DNA from: Anniella stebbinsi
Lineage: Eukaryota > Chordata > Lepidosauria > Squamata > Anniellidae
DNA: 64,000 bases
Reading direction: 5' to 3'
Assembly: GCA_029215795.1 (NCBI GenBank)
Contig: JARDYH010000001.1
Location: 184,271,654 to 184,335,653 of the forward strand
The translations under genes and the position numbers were made by a program. Below are positions 1-12,222 of this stretch, in pieces. The notes below the pieces were generated by a model. The model had not been told where the DNA came from. It saw only the letters and a list, made by a program, of their open reading frames with translations, and did not search any database. How positions within the stretch are numbered: position 1 is the stretch's first letter; each line of letters begins with the position of its first letter.

Positions 1-68
1 CAGAATCAGGCTCAGGGATGGAAAGGCATACAAGGCTTTAGGCTTTAGAGCATTTGTTCCTGCAGAAA

Positions 69-254
69 TGCAGGTTGCTCACCTGTAACCGTAGTTCTTC
101 GAGTGGTCATCTGTGCAGTCACACATATGGGCTCGCGCCAATGCCGAGCCCCATTTTGGGAAACTTCTATAGCTAGCTTAGAGATTTTAGGCGGGAACCC
201 CTACCCCACCATCCTACTGAGCATGCTCAACAGGGTCCCACCTACCTCAGTTCC
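69..254 (-). repeat. DIRS 3' inverted terminal repeat
   Basis: Matches 5960-6123 in inverse orientation. The outermost 50 or so bases differ from the partner (about 20 bp extra), a difference typical of DIRS ends. Confidence 0.9.
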
Positions 255-352
255 CTGAGACCGCAAAGGCCTCACGACCAAGGGTACGGTAGAGCAAGCC
301 CAGAACCAATTGGCTTCCACAACAGCGTAGCCAAGAGGGGATGGTGGGTGGG

Positions 353-450
353 TTGTGTGACTGCACAGATGACCACTCGAAGAACTACGGTTACAGGTAA
401 GCAACCTGCATTTCTTCTTCGTGGTCTCTGTGCATCACACATATGGGCGA
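353..450 (-). repeat. DIRS internal complementary region
   Basis: 353-410 is the inverse complement of the left end (69-126), and 408-450 copies the right end (as read inward from 6123). The two therefore meet at a shared TGCA exactly as in a circle junction. This arrangement is the hallmark of DIRS elements and is thought to template completion of the ends during replication. Confidence 0.9.
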
Positions 451-1536
451 GTAACAAGCCGACTTACCGGAGGTGGGTAGCAAGCTGTTGGCCAAGAGGT
501 TACTGGCATATGGACGTAAGGACAGCCCTTCCGAAGGAGGCATCTCTGGCTGCCCTGACGTCAAGCCTGTAATGTAATGTTTAATGAAAGTAGAGGCGTT
601 TGACCAAGTGGCGGCCCTGCAGAGGTCCAGGATGGAAGCCCCGTGGATGAGAGCAGAAGAAGCCGCTTGTCCTCTGGTAGAGTGAGCCGAGAAGGAGGAC
701 GGTGCCTGCTTGCCAAGAACTTGGTAGGCAAGAATAACAGTGTCAACAATCCAGTGCGAAAGGCGCTGAGGGGATACGGCCAAGCCTTTAGATTTGCCCC
801 CATAACAAATAAAGAGTTGACGAGATTTGCGGTAGCGCTCAGTCCTGGATTTGTAAAAGGCTAACGCCCGTCTTACATCAAGGGTGTGCAATATTGTGCT
901 AAGGGGGTCCGACGGAGAGCTAAAGAACAAAGGAAGAACAATGTCTTGAGAAAGGTGAAACTCTGAGTTAACTTTCGGGGTAAAACCTGGTCTGGGGCGT
1001 AGAACCACCTTATTAGGAAAAAACTGTGTGTACGGAGGGTCCACCAGTAAGGCCGCCAACTCCGAAGCACGTCGTGCTGACGTGATTGCCACCAGGAAGA
1101 CTGCTTTGAACGTGAGTAGTCGGAGGTCAATCGTTGCCAAGGGCTCGAATGGTTTAGCGGTCAGTGCTGTGAGCACCACAGATAAACTCCACTGAGGGAC
1201 TAACGGTCGGATAGTCAGAAACATATTTCGTAGGCCCTTAAGGAACGTTTTGGAGGACGGGTGGGTGAAAACAGACAAGCCGTCCACTAAGTTATGATTG
1301 ACAGAAATCGCCGCTAAGTAGACGCGGATAGAGGACGGTTTCAGCCCTGCCAGGTGAAGCGAATGGAGGAATTTGATGATCCCTAAGATTGTGCCTGAAC
1401 GACAGTTGAAGTTATTGTCCACAGCAAACTGCTGAAAACGGGCCCACTTGCGGGCATACTACGCCCTAGTGGCTGGCCTCTTTGCTGCCTCGAAGATGGC
1501 TTGTACAGCCGGGGTAATTGCTAGGTCTTGCCATCG
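391..1536 (-). pseudogene. DIRS tyrosine recombinase, with in-frame stop
   Basis: Lambda-integrase-like tyrosine recombinase. The first catalytic Arg sits in TSARRASEL; the HxxR box is HSTRGQAASS; the candidate nucleophile Tyr is in STFIKHYITGL. It would integrate the circular DNA form, in place of the DDE integrase of LTR elements. A TAG at 1461-1459 lies near the N-terminus (between KRPATRA and YARKWARFQQ); the frame on both sides is otherwise open. The same frame stays open without a stop upstream to 3021, overlapping the RT/RNase H frame. The probable start is within that overlap. Confidence 0.88.
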
Positions 1537-3539
1537 GGGTAAAGTCTCCAGGCGGTGAGTCTGAAGGAGGCGAGGTTTGGGTGTAGGATCCTGCCTCTGT
1601 TCCTGGAGAGGAGGTCCGGGGTGTCGGGGAGTCTCCAAATGTGATGCCTGGCTAAGCGAAGGAGCGGGGTGAACCACGGTTGATGGGGCCACCAGGGTGC
1701 TATTAGTATAGCGTTCACGGAGTAGCGATGCCCCCGTGCCACTACCTTTCCCAACAGGGGAAAAGGAGGGAACATGTAGAGGAATCCATCGGACCAGTCC
1801 CACTGGAAGGCGTCCCCGAGGGACATGGGTCCTATCCCTGGGCGGGAACAAAAGGCAGAGCAGGCTGAATTGGCAGTAGTTGCAAAAAGGTCTATAGCTG
1901 GTGTGCCCCATTTCGCAAAGATACGGCGGAGAATCGTTGGTGACAACTGCCACTCGTGGGTGTCCTGGAAGGAGCGACTGAGATCGTCCGCTCTCTCGTT
2001 CTGCATTCCCGCAATATGTAGGGCCGACAAGAGCATCTGCTTCGCGATGGCCCAATGGAGAATCTCCATAGTCAAGTGGAGCAAACGGTGGGATCGAGTG
2101 CCTCCCTGTTTGTTTAGATACTAGACAACAGTAGTGTTGTCCGATAGGACCCAGACATGGCAGCCGCGCAGGAGGCATTGGAACGCATAGAGGGCCCTCT
2201 TTACCGCCAACAACTCGAACATGTTTATGTGTAGGCGTCGTTCTGACCTTGACCATTTTCCCTGAATATTGAGATTGCCGAGATGCGCTCCCCAGCCCAT
2301 AAGGGAGGCATCCGAAGTCACCACCCGTGACGGGCCCGAGTCGTGGAACGGCATGCCCTGCGACAGATTGTGTGGGTTTGCCCACCACCTGAGGGAAGGT
2401 CTGACGTTGTCTGTTACGGCAAGTCTCACTCTGCGAGGGTCTTGTTCCGGTGAGAAGCGGCGGAGTAGCATCTGCTGTAATGGGCGCATATAAAGGCGGG
2501 CCCAGTGTACGACAAAAACTGTCGCTGCCATAAGGCCTAGGAGATGCAGGATCGTGTGAGCCGAGGCGCATGCCATAGCGCTGAGGCGGTTGGCTTGGCC
2601 CTGCAGTACGTCTCTTCTGTCTTGGGGGAGAAACGCGCGACCATGCACTGAGTCCAATAGAACGCCTATAAACTGTATGCGTTGTGTCGGATGGACAATT
2701 GACTTCTCTATATTTATCTCTAGGCCGAGGTCCGAGAGGAGAGATGAGACGGTGTGGACGTCCCGGACTGCCTGATGTCGAGATGGAGAAACAATCAGCC
2801 AATCGTCCAGGTAAGGATATAACTCGATGCCTGTGGAGCGAAGGTGCGCGCAAACCACCGCCATGCATTTCGTGAAGACCCTTGGCACGGTTTTTAGTCT
2901 GAATGGAAGCACCGAGAATTCGAAGATGTGATGGTTTACTATAAAACGAAGATACTTGCGGTGAGATGGATGTATGGTTATATGAAAGTAGGCGTCCTTG
3001 AGATCGATCAAAGTGAACCACCTGTTCCTTTTGAGCAAGGGCAGGATGAGTGCTAGGGTCACCATCCGAAATTTTCTTGTGACAATAAATTTGTTTAAAT
3101 GTCTGAGATCCAAAATAGGGCGAAGGCCCCCGTCCCTCTTCGTGACCGTGAAGTAACGCGAGTAAAATCCCCTTTTGACTTGAGATATTGGGATGGTTGT
3201 AATAGCTCCTTTTTCTAGGAGGGTTGTTATTTCCTGGAGCAGCGCGTCTGAAGGCGAAGTGACCTTCACGGTACCGAGAGGAGGGGGGACTTGAAACTCT
3301 ATTTGATAACCGTGGGCAATGATGTTGAGGACCCAGCAGTCAGTAGTGATGCTTGTCCAATTTGGTAAAAATGGCCCCAGTTTGTCGGGGCATGATACCG
3401 GTGTCAGTGTCAGGTAAGGGGAGTCAAAGACACCGTTTTGATCCTGGATCCTGTCGGGGACGACACTTGTTGAAACGGGTCTATGGCTTCCTGGGTTGGT
3501 ACTGCTGCGTAGATTGGGAGGGCTGATAGCGCTGACCAC
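1521..3539 (-). pseudogene. DIRS reverse transcriptase / RNase H, with in-frame stop
   Basis: Reverse transcriptase with palm motifs: SRYFTVTKRDGGLRPILDLR near the N-terminus, the catalytic YLDDWL box, and QFIGVLLDS after it. RNase H follows (SDASLMGWGAHL, FELLAVKRAL, LSDNTT), then a segment with HIAGMQNERADDLSR and the methyltransferase-like tail position seen in DIRS polyproteins. A TAG at 2123-2121 interrupts the RNase H domain; the same frame reopens directly after it and runs to the stop at 1521. It overlaps the gag frame upstream and the recombinase frame downstream. Confidence 0.9.
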
Positions 3540-5783
3540 GATCCTGTTGCTGTCTAGGCTGATAAGGCACAGGCCGATACCACTTACGACTGTGGTATGG
3601 TGGTTGTTGTTGCTGGGTAGAAAACCCCATTTTCCAAGCCGTCATTTTTGCTTTATGGATGTTATCCATAGCAGTGTCAGTCGTGGAATTAAAGAGACCC
3701 TCCCCGTCGAAGGGGAGGTCCTCAATCCTGGATTTAGTCTCTTGTTGCAGGGAAGAGGATCGCAGCCAAGCGTGCCATCTTAAGGCCACGGCACCCACCA
3801 TTGCCTTTGCTGCACAGTCAGTCTGGTGATGTGAAGTTGTGAGCTCTTGCTTTGACAGTCTGATTGCCTCTGCCTGGAAGACACGTGCAAGCTTACGCTG
3901 GTTGTCTGGAAGGTAATCTGTCAGCGCTGAAATCTTTTCCCATAGGAAAAGCTGATACCTGGCCATCATGGCCTGGTAGTTTGACACCTTGATGCCAAGC
4001 GTGGCGGAGGAATAGATTCTGCGTCCAAAGGCGTCCAATTTGCGACCCTCCTTATCGGTGGGAGCAGAGTGGTTCCTTGTAGATTTTCCCTGAGACGCCT
4101 CTACCACAATTGAATTGGGTTTTGGGTGCAAGGACAAGAATGGAGCATCCGCTTCCTTTACCTTGTACAAGGCATCCAGTCTTTTGGAGGTTGGGCCCAT
4201 AGTGGCCGGATTGGTCCACGATTGTCTGACGGTCTTCAACAGTGTTGGCACCATTGGGAGTGTGAGTTGTGGTGCTGGCTCTACATACATTACATCAAAT
4301 ATTCTATCCTCAACCTCCTCTTGGGGCTGTAGGTGCTCGATCCCGAGCGATTGTGCCATCCTCAGCATCTGATCGGAGAAACTCCCTAGCTCCATTGACG
4401 GGGATGCTCTGTCAGCGGTACCGACGTTGTCAGCCGGGGAAGGCAGCGATGGAGCCGGTGATGGCACCGATGAGGTGTCCGAAGCGTAATCCTCCGCCGA
4501 GGATTCTTGCTCCATGCGTTGTGATCGGAGTGGGGCAACTGGTAGCCCTGGTCGCTGAGAATGACTTCGTGCTGCATGTTCATGACCCCACGATGAGACG
4601 GAAGTCGTGCGCTTGGAGGTAGCAGCCAGCCTTCGGCCCGTGTGGGGATCAAACCGGTACCGTTCACAGCGTCGATGGGGTTGCTCCGGTCTGTAAGATC
4701 TATCGGAGTAAATCTCCCAATTTACAGAATGCGACTGTGAACGGGATCTGGAACGTAAGGTCCCGTCCCTAGATGTGTGAGACGCTGGTGAGGTTGGTCG
4801 AGAGATCCTCGACTCCCGCCGTGCAGGGGAATGCGGAGGAGTATTCTGTTGAGTCTGCTCTTCCATCGGTACCATGTCCATCAAGTCGATGTCCGATGAT
4901 GAGTCAATCGGTACCGGGGACGGTAGAGACGGTATCGGAGGCAGGGAGGACGACCAGGCCGCCACGATGTCTAGGCGGTGTCTACTCTGAGGCTCCGACA
5001 TTACCGATACCGGAGAGATAGTCAGTGGAGAGGTAAAGGTCGCAGATTGTGGTCGACTAAGTGTCGCCCCCGTCGACGTCGGTCGGCTCAGTGTCATTGC
5101 TGCCGGCTCCTGCAAAGTAGCTGCTGGGTGCCGTGTAGTCGAGGTGGAGACTTTTGCCTTCTTTCCACTAGTCAGTATCGAGCACGTCGATGCCGAGGTT
5201 TTTGCTTTAGACCTCTTCCGGTCGGTCACTGCTGCCGTGGTTGATGTCGAGGGGGCAGGTTTCGGCGCTGTCGCCGTCTTCGAAGCCGACTTCGATGTCG
5301 ATGTCGACGTCAGTGTCGAGGAATGCTGAGTCGAGGTCGACGCCGAAGATTTGCCATGGAGCTTCATCGGCTTATCTCGGTTTTTTGATTTCTGCTTTTT
5401 TTCCTCCCGGACGGGGGGGACGGCGAGAATGGTTGCTGGCTTTGAGGGCCACACTCCTGGGCTGCAGCCCTAGTAGAGGGTGAGCCAGGGGACGCTGGGT
5501 CTGAGCAACTTAGCGGCTGAGGCCTGCGCTCCCCAGAAAGGGACACCGTAGTTTCCATGGCTGGGCGCGGCTTGTCGACTGCAGAGAGGGCTTTGCTCCA
5601 CAGGATGCTTCTTAGGCGATCAGCCCGGTTCCGACGTGTCTGGTGCGAAAAACTCATGCAGTGCGAGCATGAATCGACCAAATGAGACTCGCCCAGACAA
5701 ACTAAGCAAAGTGAATGACCGTCTGTTAAAGTCAATTTGGCTCGGCAGCCCGAGCAGTGCTTAAAGAGCGCCGCCTGCGCCAT
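3481..5783 (-). pseudogene. DIRS gag-like protein, frameshifted
   Basis: The natural start is the ATG at 5783 (MAQAALFKH). The N-terminus has a zinc-finger-like Cys/His cluster (HCSGC, HSLCLVCLG, HCMSFSH) typical of vertebrate DIRS gag. A long low-complexity Ser/Thr/Pro region with SRSRSRSQ follows, then a conserved helical domain (about 3800-4250) and a Gln-rich tail to the stop at 3481. The frame shifts once between about 5364 and 5454, where a poly-G run and a poly-T run sit close together, so a one-base slip in a homopolymer is likely. The 3' end overlaps the reverse transcriptase frame by about 60 bases. Confidence 0.85.
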
Positions 5784-5959
5784 AAGCAGAAAATACCTAA
5801 TAACTATATAATTTTTTTTTATTTTTTTTTTAACAATAACACTATTACTAATCAAACTTATCTAACTAATTCCTAAAAATTCTCTAAATTTCTCTACAGA
5901 TACGATACGATTTGAGGAACGAAGTCTCCCACGAGGCGATCAGCGAGGCGGTCGAAGAA

Positions 5960-6123
5960 GAACTGAGGTACGCGGGACCCTGCCGAGCATGCTCAGTAGG
6001 ATGGTGGGGGAGGGGTTCCCGCCTAAAATCTCTAAGCTAGCTATAGAAGTTTCCCGAAATGGGGCTCGGCGTCGGCACGAGCCCATATGTGTGATGCACA
6101 GAGACCACGAAGAAGAACCTGCA
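5960..6123 (-). repeat. DIRS 5' inverted terminal repeat
   Basis: Inverse complement of 69-254. The shared block includes the ctatagctagcttagagatt segment and the gagcatgctc palindrome. This copy is about 20 bp shorter near its outer end than the partner. Confidence 0.9.
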
Positions 6124-6454
6124 GTTTGGAATCTGGACATGAGCTACTCCACATGTTTGTTCTCTGATGACAAACAGGCATAGAAGTAGTATCCTGAACT
6201 ATTTGATTATTTCATGGAGAATATCTCTGAGAAGAGAGCTGCTCTGAGTCCCAAAAATAACTGAGCAGTGTTAAGGTTAGCATTTTTATGAGATGTTCTT
6301 TAAAGTAAACTCTTATAGAGCTAAATTTTGCAGGGCACACTTAGGAGATTGGGGGAGCCCTCCCATGGCAATCATCAGCTAATCTGCATTTTCTGGATGA
6401 TAGGGAATAGTATGGATAAATGCCTTCCTGCCCCAATGGGAGAAATGCAGCTTT
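6124..6454. other. flank without recognisable feature
   Basis: Unique-looking AT-rich sequence between the DIRS end and a LINE; nothing coding or repeated recognised. Confidence 0.5.
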
Positions 6455-8400
6455 CCTAAAGAAACTAAGAACATAAGAAGTACCATGCTGGTCAGACCAA
6501 GGGCCCAACAAGTCCAGCACTCTGTTCACACAGTGGCCAACCAGCTGCCGGCCAGGGACCCACAAAGCAGGACATGAGTGCAACAGCAGCACCCTTCCAC
6601 CCTCTCTGGTAGCACATCACCATCAGGGCTCGTAGCCATTGATAGCCTTCCCCTCCAGGAATTTGTCTACCCCCCTTTTAAAGCCACCCAAATTGGTGGC
6701 CAGCACTACATCTTGTGGTAGTGAATTCCATAGTTTATGCACTGTGTGAAGTACTTCCTCTTATTTGTCCTGGATCTCCCATCAATCAGCTTCATGGGAT
6801 GACCCCGGGTTCTAGTATTATGGGAGAGGGAGAAAAATGTCTCCCTATCCACACCATGCATCATTTTGTACACCTCTATCGTGTCTCCCCTTCGCCTCCT
6901 TTTTTCCAAGCTAAACAATCCCAGCTGTTTAGGGATTTTCCAAGCTAAACAATCCAGCCCCTTTTCTGCACTTTTTCCAGCTCTATAATACCTTTTTTAG
7001 GTGTGGTGACCAGAACTGTGCACATTATTCTAAGTGCGGCCACATTATAGATTTGCACAAAGGAAAAATGATACTGGCAGTTTTATTCTCAATTTCTTTT
7101 CTAATAATGCCTAACATGGAGTTTGCCTTCTTTACAGTGGCCGCACACTGGGTTAACATTTTCATCCAGCTGTCCACCACAACCCCAAGATCTCTTCCTT
7201 GTTCGGTCAATGCCAGTTGAGATCCCAACATGCTTCACCTTGCACTTGCTTACATTGAACTGCATCGGCTATTTGGATGCCCACTCTCCCAGCTTGGAGA
7301 GATCCCTTTGGAGCTCCTCACAATCTCTTTTTGTTTTAACCACCTTAAATAATTTGATGTCATTGGCAAACTTGGCCAATTCACTGCTACTCCTAATTCC
7401 AGATCATTTATGAACATGTTGAAAAGCACTGTTCCCAATACTGATCCCTGTGGGACCCCACTGTTTACTTCCCTCCAGTGGGAGAATTTACCATTTATTC
7501 CTACTCTCTGCTTTCTGTTCTTTAACCAGTTACTGAGCCATAAGACAACCTCTCCTCTTACTCCATGACTGCTCAGTTTGTTCAGGAGTCTTTGGTGAGG
7601 GACTTTATCAAAAGCCTTTTGGAAGCCCTAGTAAACAATGTCCACCAGATCACCCCTGCCTACATGGTTGTTGACACTCTCAAAGAATTCTAGAAGATTA
7701 GTGAGACAGGACTTGCCTTTGCGGAAGCAGTGTTGATTCTTTTTCAGTAGGACATGTCCTTCCACATGCTTACTAATTTTGTTTTTAATAATGCTTTCAA
7801 CCAATTTACCGGGAACAGATGTCAACCTAATCAGGCTGAAATTTCCCAGATCTCCCTCTGGTACAGAGGCTGAGCTGAGGGACATGTTGCATATTTTGGT
7901 TAGAAGATCCACAATTTAATATTTGAGTTCTTTGAGAACTCTAGGATGGATATGATCTGGGCCTGGTGATTTATTTGCTTTCAATTTGTCAATAAGGTTG
8001 AGAACTTTAACTTTGGTCACCACTATTTGGCTCAGTTCCTCAGACTCCCTTCCTGAAAACATTAGTCCAGGCACAGCTATTTGCCTTGTGTCTTCTGCAG
8101 TGAACACTGACACGAAAATTCTTTCAGCTTCACTACAATTTCGCTGTCTTCCTTTAGTACTCTCTTAACTCCATTGTCATCCAGCAGTCCAACTGCTTCC
8201 CTACCTAGTTTCCTGCTTCTGATATATTTAAAGAATTCTTTAATGTTGGCCTTGATATTGTTAGCAATATGCTCTTCAAGGTGCTGTTTTGCGTCTCTTA
8301 CTGTCTGCTTGCATCACCTTCGTGCAAGCTTCTGCTCCCTTTTATTTTCCTCACTTGGGTAAGACTTCCATTTTCTGAAGGAAGTTCTGGTCTAGTATTA
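6455..8400 (-). mobile_element. CR1/L3-like LINE, 5'-truncated
   Basis: Non-LTR retrotransposon remnant on the minus strand. Readable pieces in order: ANNIKANIKEFFKYIRSRKL and NKSPGPDHIHPRVLKEL (linker to RT), the block with LIRLTSVPGKLVESI and KGKSCLTNLLEFFE (RT fingers/palm), then LGVVVDSWMKM and, nearest the 3' end, FSLEKRRRRGDTIEVYKMMHG. Several frameshifts and stops break it. The endonuclease is missing. The non-coding tail with aagaacataagaag lies near 6470. Confidence 0.85.
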
Positions 8401-9330
8401 CTATTCTCCTCTCAGAAGACTTATTTGGCTAATGCTGCAATACTTTGCCCATTTACCTGGGAGTAAGCCCCACTGAATTCAGTGGGATATACTTCTGATT
8501 AAACATGCATAGGATTGCACAATTAGTCTCTTTCACAAAGGCCCCACTCTTGTGTTTCCATGAGAAAGTATCACAGATTTTTTTCAGGTACTGAGTCTTC
8601 CCTAGATATTCATCAAGTTCATCATTTTACTGAAACAACAAACTGTCTAGGGGCATCTTGTTGTTAACCACCTATTTTGGCCCTGATATGCAATATTAGA
8701 ATATCTAAATAAATGAATGTATCTTTATACATGATTCTGATGAAATTTTGCTCATGTAATGTCCCTTTTAATATGTGACTGAGGATGAACAGATTATTTC
8801 CCCAAAGGCTCTCTCACCAATGCATTTTTCATCCTGAGCCAAGTTGTAAAAAGTCTTCTGAGAATCCAAGTTTTGATCATTGGAAACTGAAGGCAGGCAG
8901 ATCATACTGCCCGGGCCAAAGAACAAGAACAAAGGTGTTTCAAGTGAAGACCTGCCAGCTCCACATTTAGCATCAGATTTCCAAAACATTCCACTTATGC
9001 CATAAATTGTTTTAACGATACTGTCAAGAATAGTCATTGCAAAAGGGGCCATACTATGCCTCAACAAGGAAACATGCAAGGGCTACTCTATTTCTTCCTC
9101 TCTTGACAAAAGCCATACAGCAGAGCTCTTCCTTATTGCCCTGCTTTGGTCCAAATGTCTGCTTCTATGACCTGGTCAAATATTTCATGAAGATATTCCA
9201 CCTTACAATAAGTCCCTTATTTCTCATCCAACAGCCTAAAGGCTGAGCATAAAAAAGGTGCTCTCTAATTTAATGTCAAAATAATTTGCTCAAAATTAAT
9301 CAAAATGCCATCCTGCCATTCTGTGCTATG
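8401..9330. other. degenerate stretch with a squamate dispersed motif
   Basis: 8450-8522 carries the 'cctgggagtaagcccc ... cataggattgca' motif found scattered through this window and through squamate genomes as I know them. The rest shows no coding potential or clear repeat. Confidence 0.4.
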
Positions 9331-9640
9331 TGTAAGAGACACCAATTCAGGAATGCAGTCTTTTTCGTATCCCACTAATTACTAACTACTCATGGAAGAA
9401 AATTTCATCTCATAGGTTCTGCTTCCCCCCTCTATACACATTACCTTTTCTTCTTTGGACAAATATGGATTTTGATAGGCTTTTACTAGTGTATTCATTT
9501 ACAAACATTAGTACAGTTTGAGTATCTTGTTTAATTCTGCAATTGCTTCCCAAAAACCACAGTATCCAAAAAACACCTGTACCAAAGGCAGGAGGAGGGG
9601 ATTTCCCCTTTCAGATTGATTGTTTTCCTTTCCCTGGACA
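9331..9640 (+). repeat. unclassified dispersed repeat, copy 1
   Basis: Starts with agagacaccaattcaggaat and has the same order of blocks (tatcccact, then ctttcttcttt-like, then acaaacat) as 10567-10770. The copies are diverged and direct. The family was not recognised. Confidence 0.45.
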
Positions 9641-9645
9641 TTTTT

Positions 9646-9646
9646 A

Positions 9647-9689
<43 letters not shown>

Positions 9690-9722
9690 CATTATATTAT
9701 TATTATTATTATTATTATTATT
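9646..9722. repeat. (ATT)n microsatellite
   Basis: Nearly pure ATT array with one interruption near 9690. Confidence 0.95.
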
Positions 9723-10566
9723 TATTTTAAAATTAATTAATTTGTTGCTGGGGGGAAATGAGGAGGGACCCTTTCTTTCCACTAATGACAGGAGTTTCTA
9801 TTCAGGGGCAAAACAAAAAATAAAAACACCCCTCTCTTGGGATAACCTAACCCAGGCAGACCCAAGGGCTCTGCTTTATGCAATACATATTCAACAGAAT
9901 TGTTGCAGGCACACAAAAAGACAGGCATCAAATGTTGGATGGATGTATTACTTCCATATGGCAAAGGTCTATATGTATAAATGTTCTTAACATTTCTTAA
10001 TAAATGTTGATGACTATAGAATGCAGTAATAGGAAGCTACACATTATTTAATTTCAGCCTGAACTTATCTTTTTAAATGACTGTTAATTTTTAAACAATA
10101 TGTAATTATATTTATACTAAAGTGGCTTACAAAGTGGACATTCCTATATCAATATTTTGAATGAATTTAAAAGAAAGTGGTATTTATTATTATAATTCTT
10201 TTTACTACTTTTTTTCTTAACTAGCTTTGATGTGTTCTAAACTCGAAAATATTACATAGATAGCAGCAGCCTCATCAGAACCTAGCATTGTCTTTTGGTT
10301 TCAAAGGATTTTCAGAGCTTTCCCAGCTAGCTGATTGAAGAGCTAAAAACTACCAGAAACAGTTGCATAGTCCAGCAATTCAGACAGCTCTGGACCCTTT
10401 GGTTAGAAGGCTATAATCTCAGTAACGTTTTGGTGGAAGTCTAAAGAAATATGCAATGTTGCCAGCTGATTCTCTATCCACTATCGTTAGAGGAATGGCT
10501 ATTGATTCTGGACCTAGGTTCCTCAAGGGTATGGTTCCTCCGGGGTAGTACAGCACAACTGTACTA

Positions 10567-10770
10567 AAGAGACACCAATTCAGGAATGCATTTTTTTTCT
10601 ATATCCCACTGAAGATTGTCTTGCCCCTCAGAGAAATCATTTTCATCTTATCACTGCTTTCATCTCCATAGAGAGTTTCACATCTACTTTCTTTTCCTCT
10701 TCTGGCGCATCTAGATTTTGTTAAACAGATTATTACTAACTTATACACTTACAAACATATGCAGAGATCC
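10567..10770 (+). repeat. unclassified dispersed repeat, copy 2
   Basis: Direct diverged copy of 9331-9640, beginning with the same agagacaccaattcaggaat block. Confidence 0.45.
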
Positions 10771-11040
10771 TCCTCTGGTGATCTAATTTGAGATCAAGTA
10801 GGTGAACCCTGCCCCAAAACCCAAACTAGCTGTAAAACATCTGGATAAAATGGGAAGAGTAGAAGGAGAGGACTTTCCATTTTCCTTCTTCCCCTTGACA
10901 CACCGTAACTATACATTTTTATTCCCCTCCTTTGTTGCTGAAAAATGCAAGAAGCAACTCTTTCAGTCTGCGAACAACAGAGGCTACAATCCCATGCTGG
11001 ATGGACGTAGAGCAATGGCATGATCCACACTAATCTTGCT

Positions 11041-11764
11041 GTGTAGCTATTGAATACATTCTGAGGGTTAACAGCCCTATGTGGCCTTTTCATAATTGCC
11101 ATGGCAATGCAGTCAATGGAAGCTGCACCTTATCGAATGCCAACCTGCCATTCAATTATTAAAGGCACAGGGCTTCTGTAAGGAAAAATAAGGGATCACC
11201 TCAAAAACCACTCCCCTAGATGTAAATGCAACTGAAAAGAGACACTGGAGGAGCAAAAGGGGGACGAATTGGAATTCCCAGTTTTCACCACCAGAAGAGA
11301 CTGGTTGTATTCTTCAGTTGTTTTGAAGTGTGTATGTCAAGGGTGGATTACATACTGGAAAGTCCCAAAGAGGGTTCCAATTAAGGGAATAAGAGAGTTG
11401 TAGTGGGAATGGGCTTTGAAAGGAGAAGGGGCAAGAAAGAAGGAGGGAAGTGAACAGATACCTGACAAGGACATGGCATGACAAGGGGATTAAATTAAAA
11501 AGGAGTATCCCCCACTTTTAGGGGGGAAAACAACGGAGAAAGGAGAAAACAGATTTATAGCTAAACATAACTAACAGCATAATTAATGCTGTTAAATAGT
11601 CAATTACACTATCAACTTGAACCAACCATAGCCTCAAATAAATGGAAGGATAGTTCCAATGATGTTGTGATTTTTTTTCCCCTACTAATGTCTATTCTCT
11701 AGGGCAGAAAGGTAAAAAGGGTTGCCCCTTGTCACTTGCTACACCATCAATAAATATGTAATAT
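11041..11764. other. stretch without recognisable feature
   Basis: Purine-rich around 11400-11480; nothing coding recognised. Confidence 0.4.
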
Positions 11765-12222
11765 AGTGGCTCAGTTCAGACAACACATTTCTCAATAGTG
11801 GTTTCAGAACTCCACAGTAGAGGTTTTACACCACCATTGAGAAATGTGTTGTCTGGCGGGACAATTCCACGCAACTGTGGAGGTTGTGTATTGCGTCCTG
11901 GGCTCCGTGGAGTTTTCCATTGCATTGAGCTGACTTTTCCCACTGGCTTTTCCCACTTTTCTTCTGTGGCAAGAGCGTCGGAAGGAGGGAGTGCTGCTTT
12001 AGGAGAGCTGCCGGGGTTGTTTTTTTGCAGCAATGGTTGATGGGATACCATCAGGAGGACTGGGGGAGGTGAGAGGGTGGAGGAATTGCCAATCAAACGT
12101 CATGATGGATTTTACTCACGGTAGAGTTAGAACATGTTATGTGGGGAGTACCTCCTAATATTCAACCATTGAGTGCAGTTTTCACACTGCGTTGACCAAC
12201 GTGTTGTCTGAACTGAGCCACT
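11765..12222. mobile_element. short inverted-repeat DNA transposon (MITE), 458 bp
   Basis: Ends are exact inverted repeats: AGTGGCTCAGTTCAGACAAC at 11765 and its complement ending at 12222. A second, inner inverted pair (acatttctcaat ... attgagaaatgt) covers 11785-11850. No coding capacity. It shares the 'TTCAGACAACAC' end with other elements in the window, so a common transposase is inferred. Confidence 0.8.

Larger units (their letters stand above)
69..6123 (-). mobile_element. DIRS-type tyrosine-recombinase retrotransposon
   Basis: A nearly complete DIRS element of about 6.05 kb on the minus strand. It starts at 6123 with TGCAGGTT and ends at 69 with the inverse. Order on the minus strand: 5' inverted terminal repeat, gag, reverse transcriptase/RNase H, tyrosine recombinase, internal complementary region, 3' inverted terminal repeat. 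No target-site duplication is visible, as expected for elements that integrate by recombinase. All three coding regions carry a frameshift or stop, so this copy looks inactive, but the frames are still long and the copy appears fairly young. Confidence 0.95.

Noticed and set aside
1459..3021. 520-codon frame as a separate protein gene
   Set aside because: It is the upstream extension of the recombinase frame across the RT/RNase H coding sequence; its text matches no domain until the last 25 codons. Reported as a finding only.
9616..9990. 124-codon frame starting in poly-Tyr/Ile
   Set aside because: It begins in an (ATT)n microsatellite.
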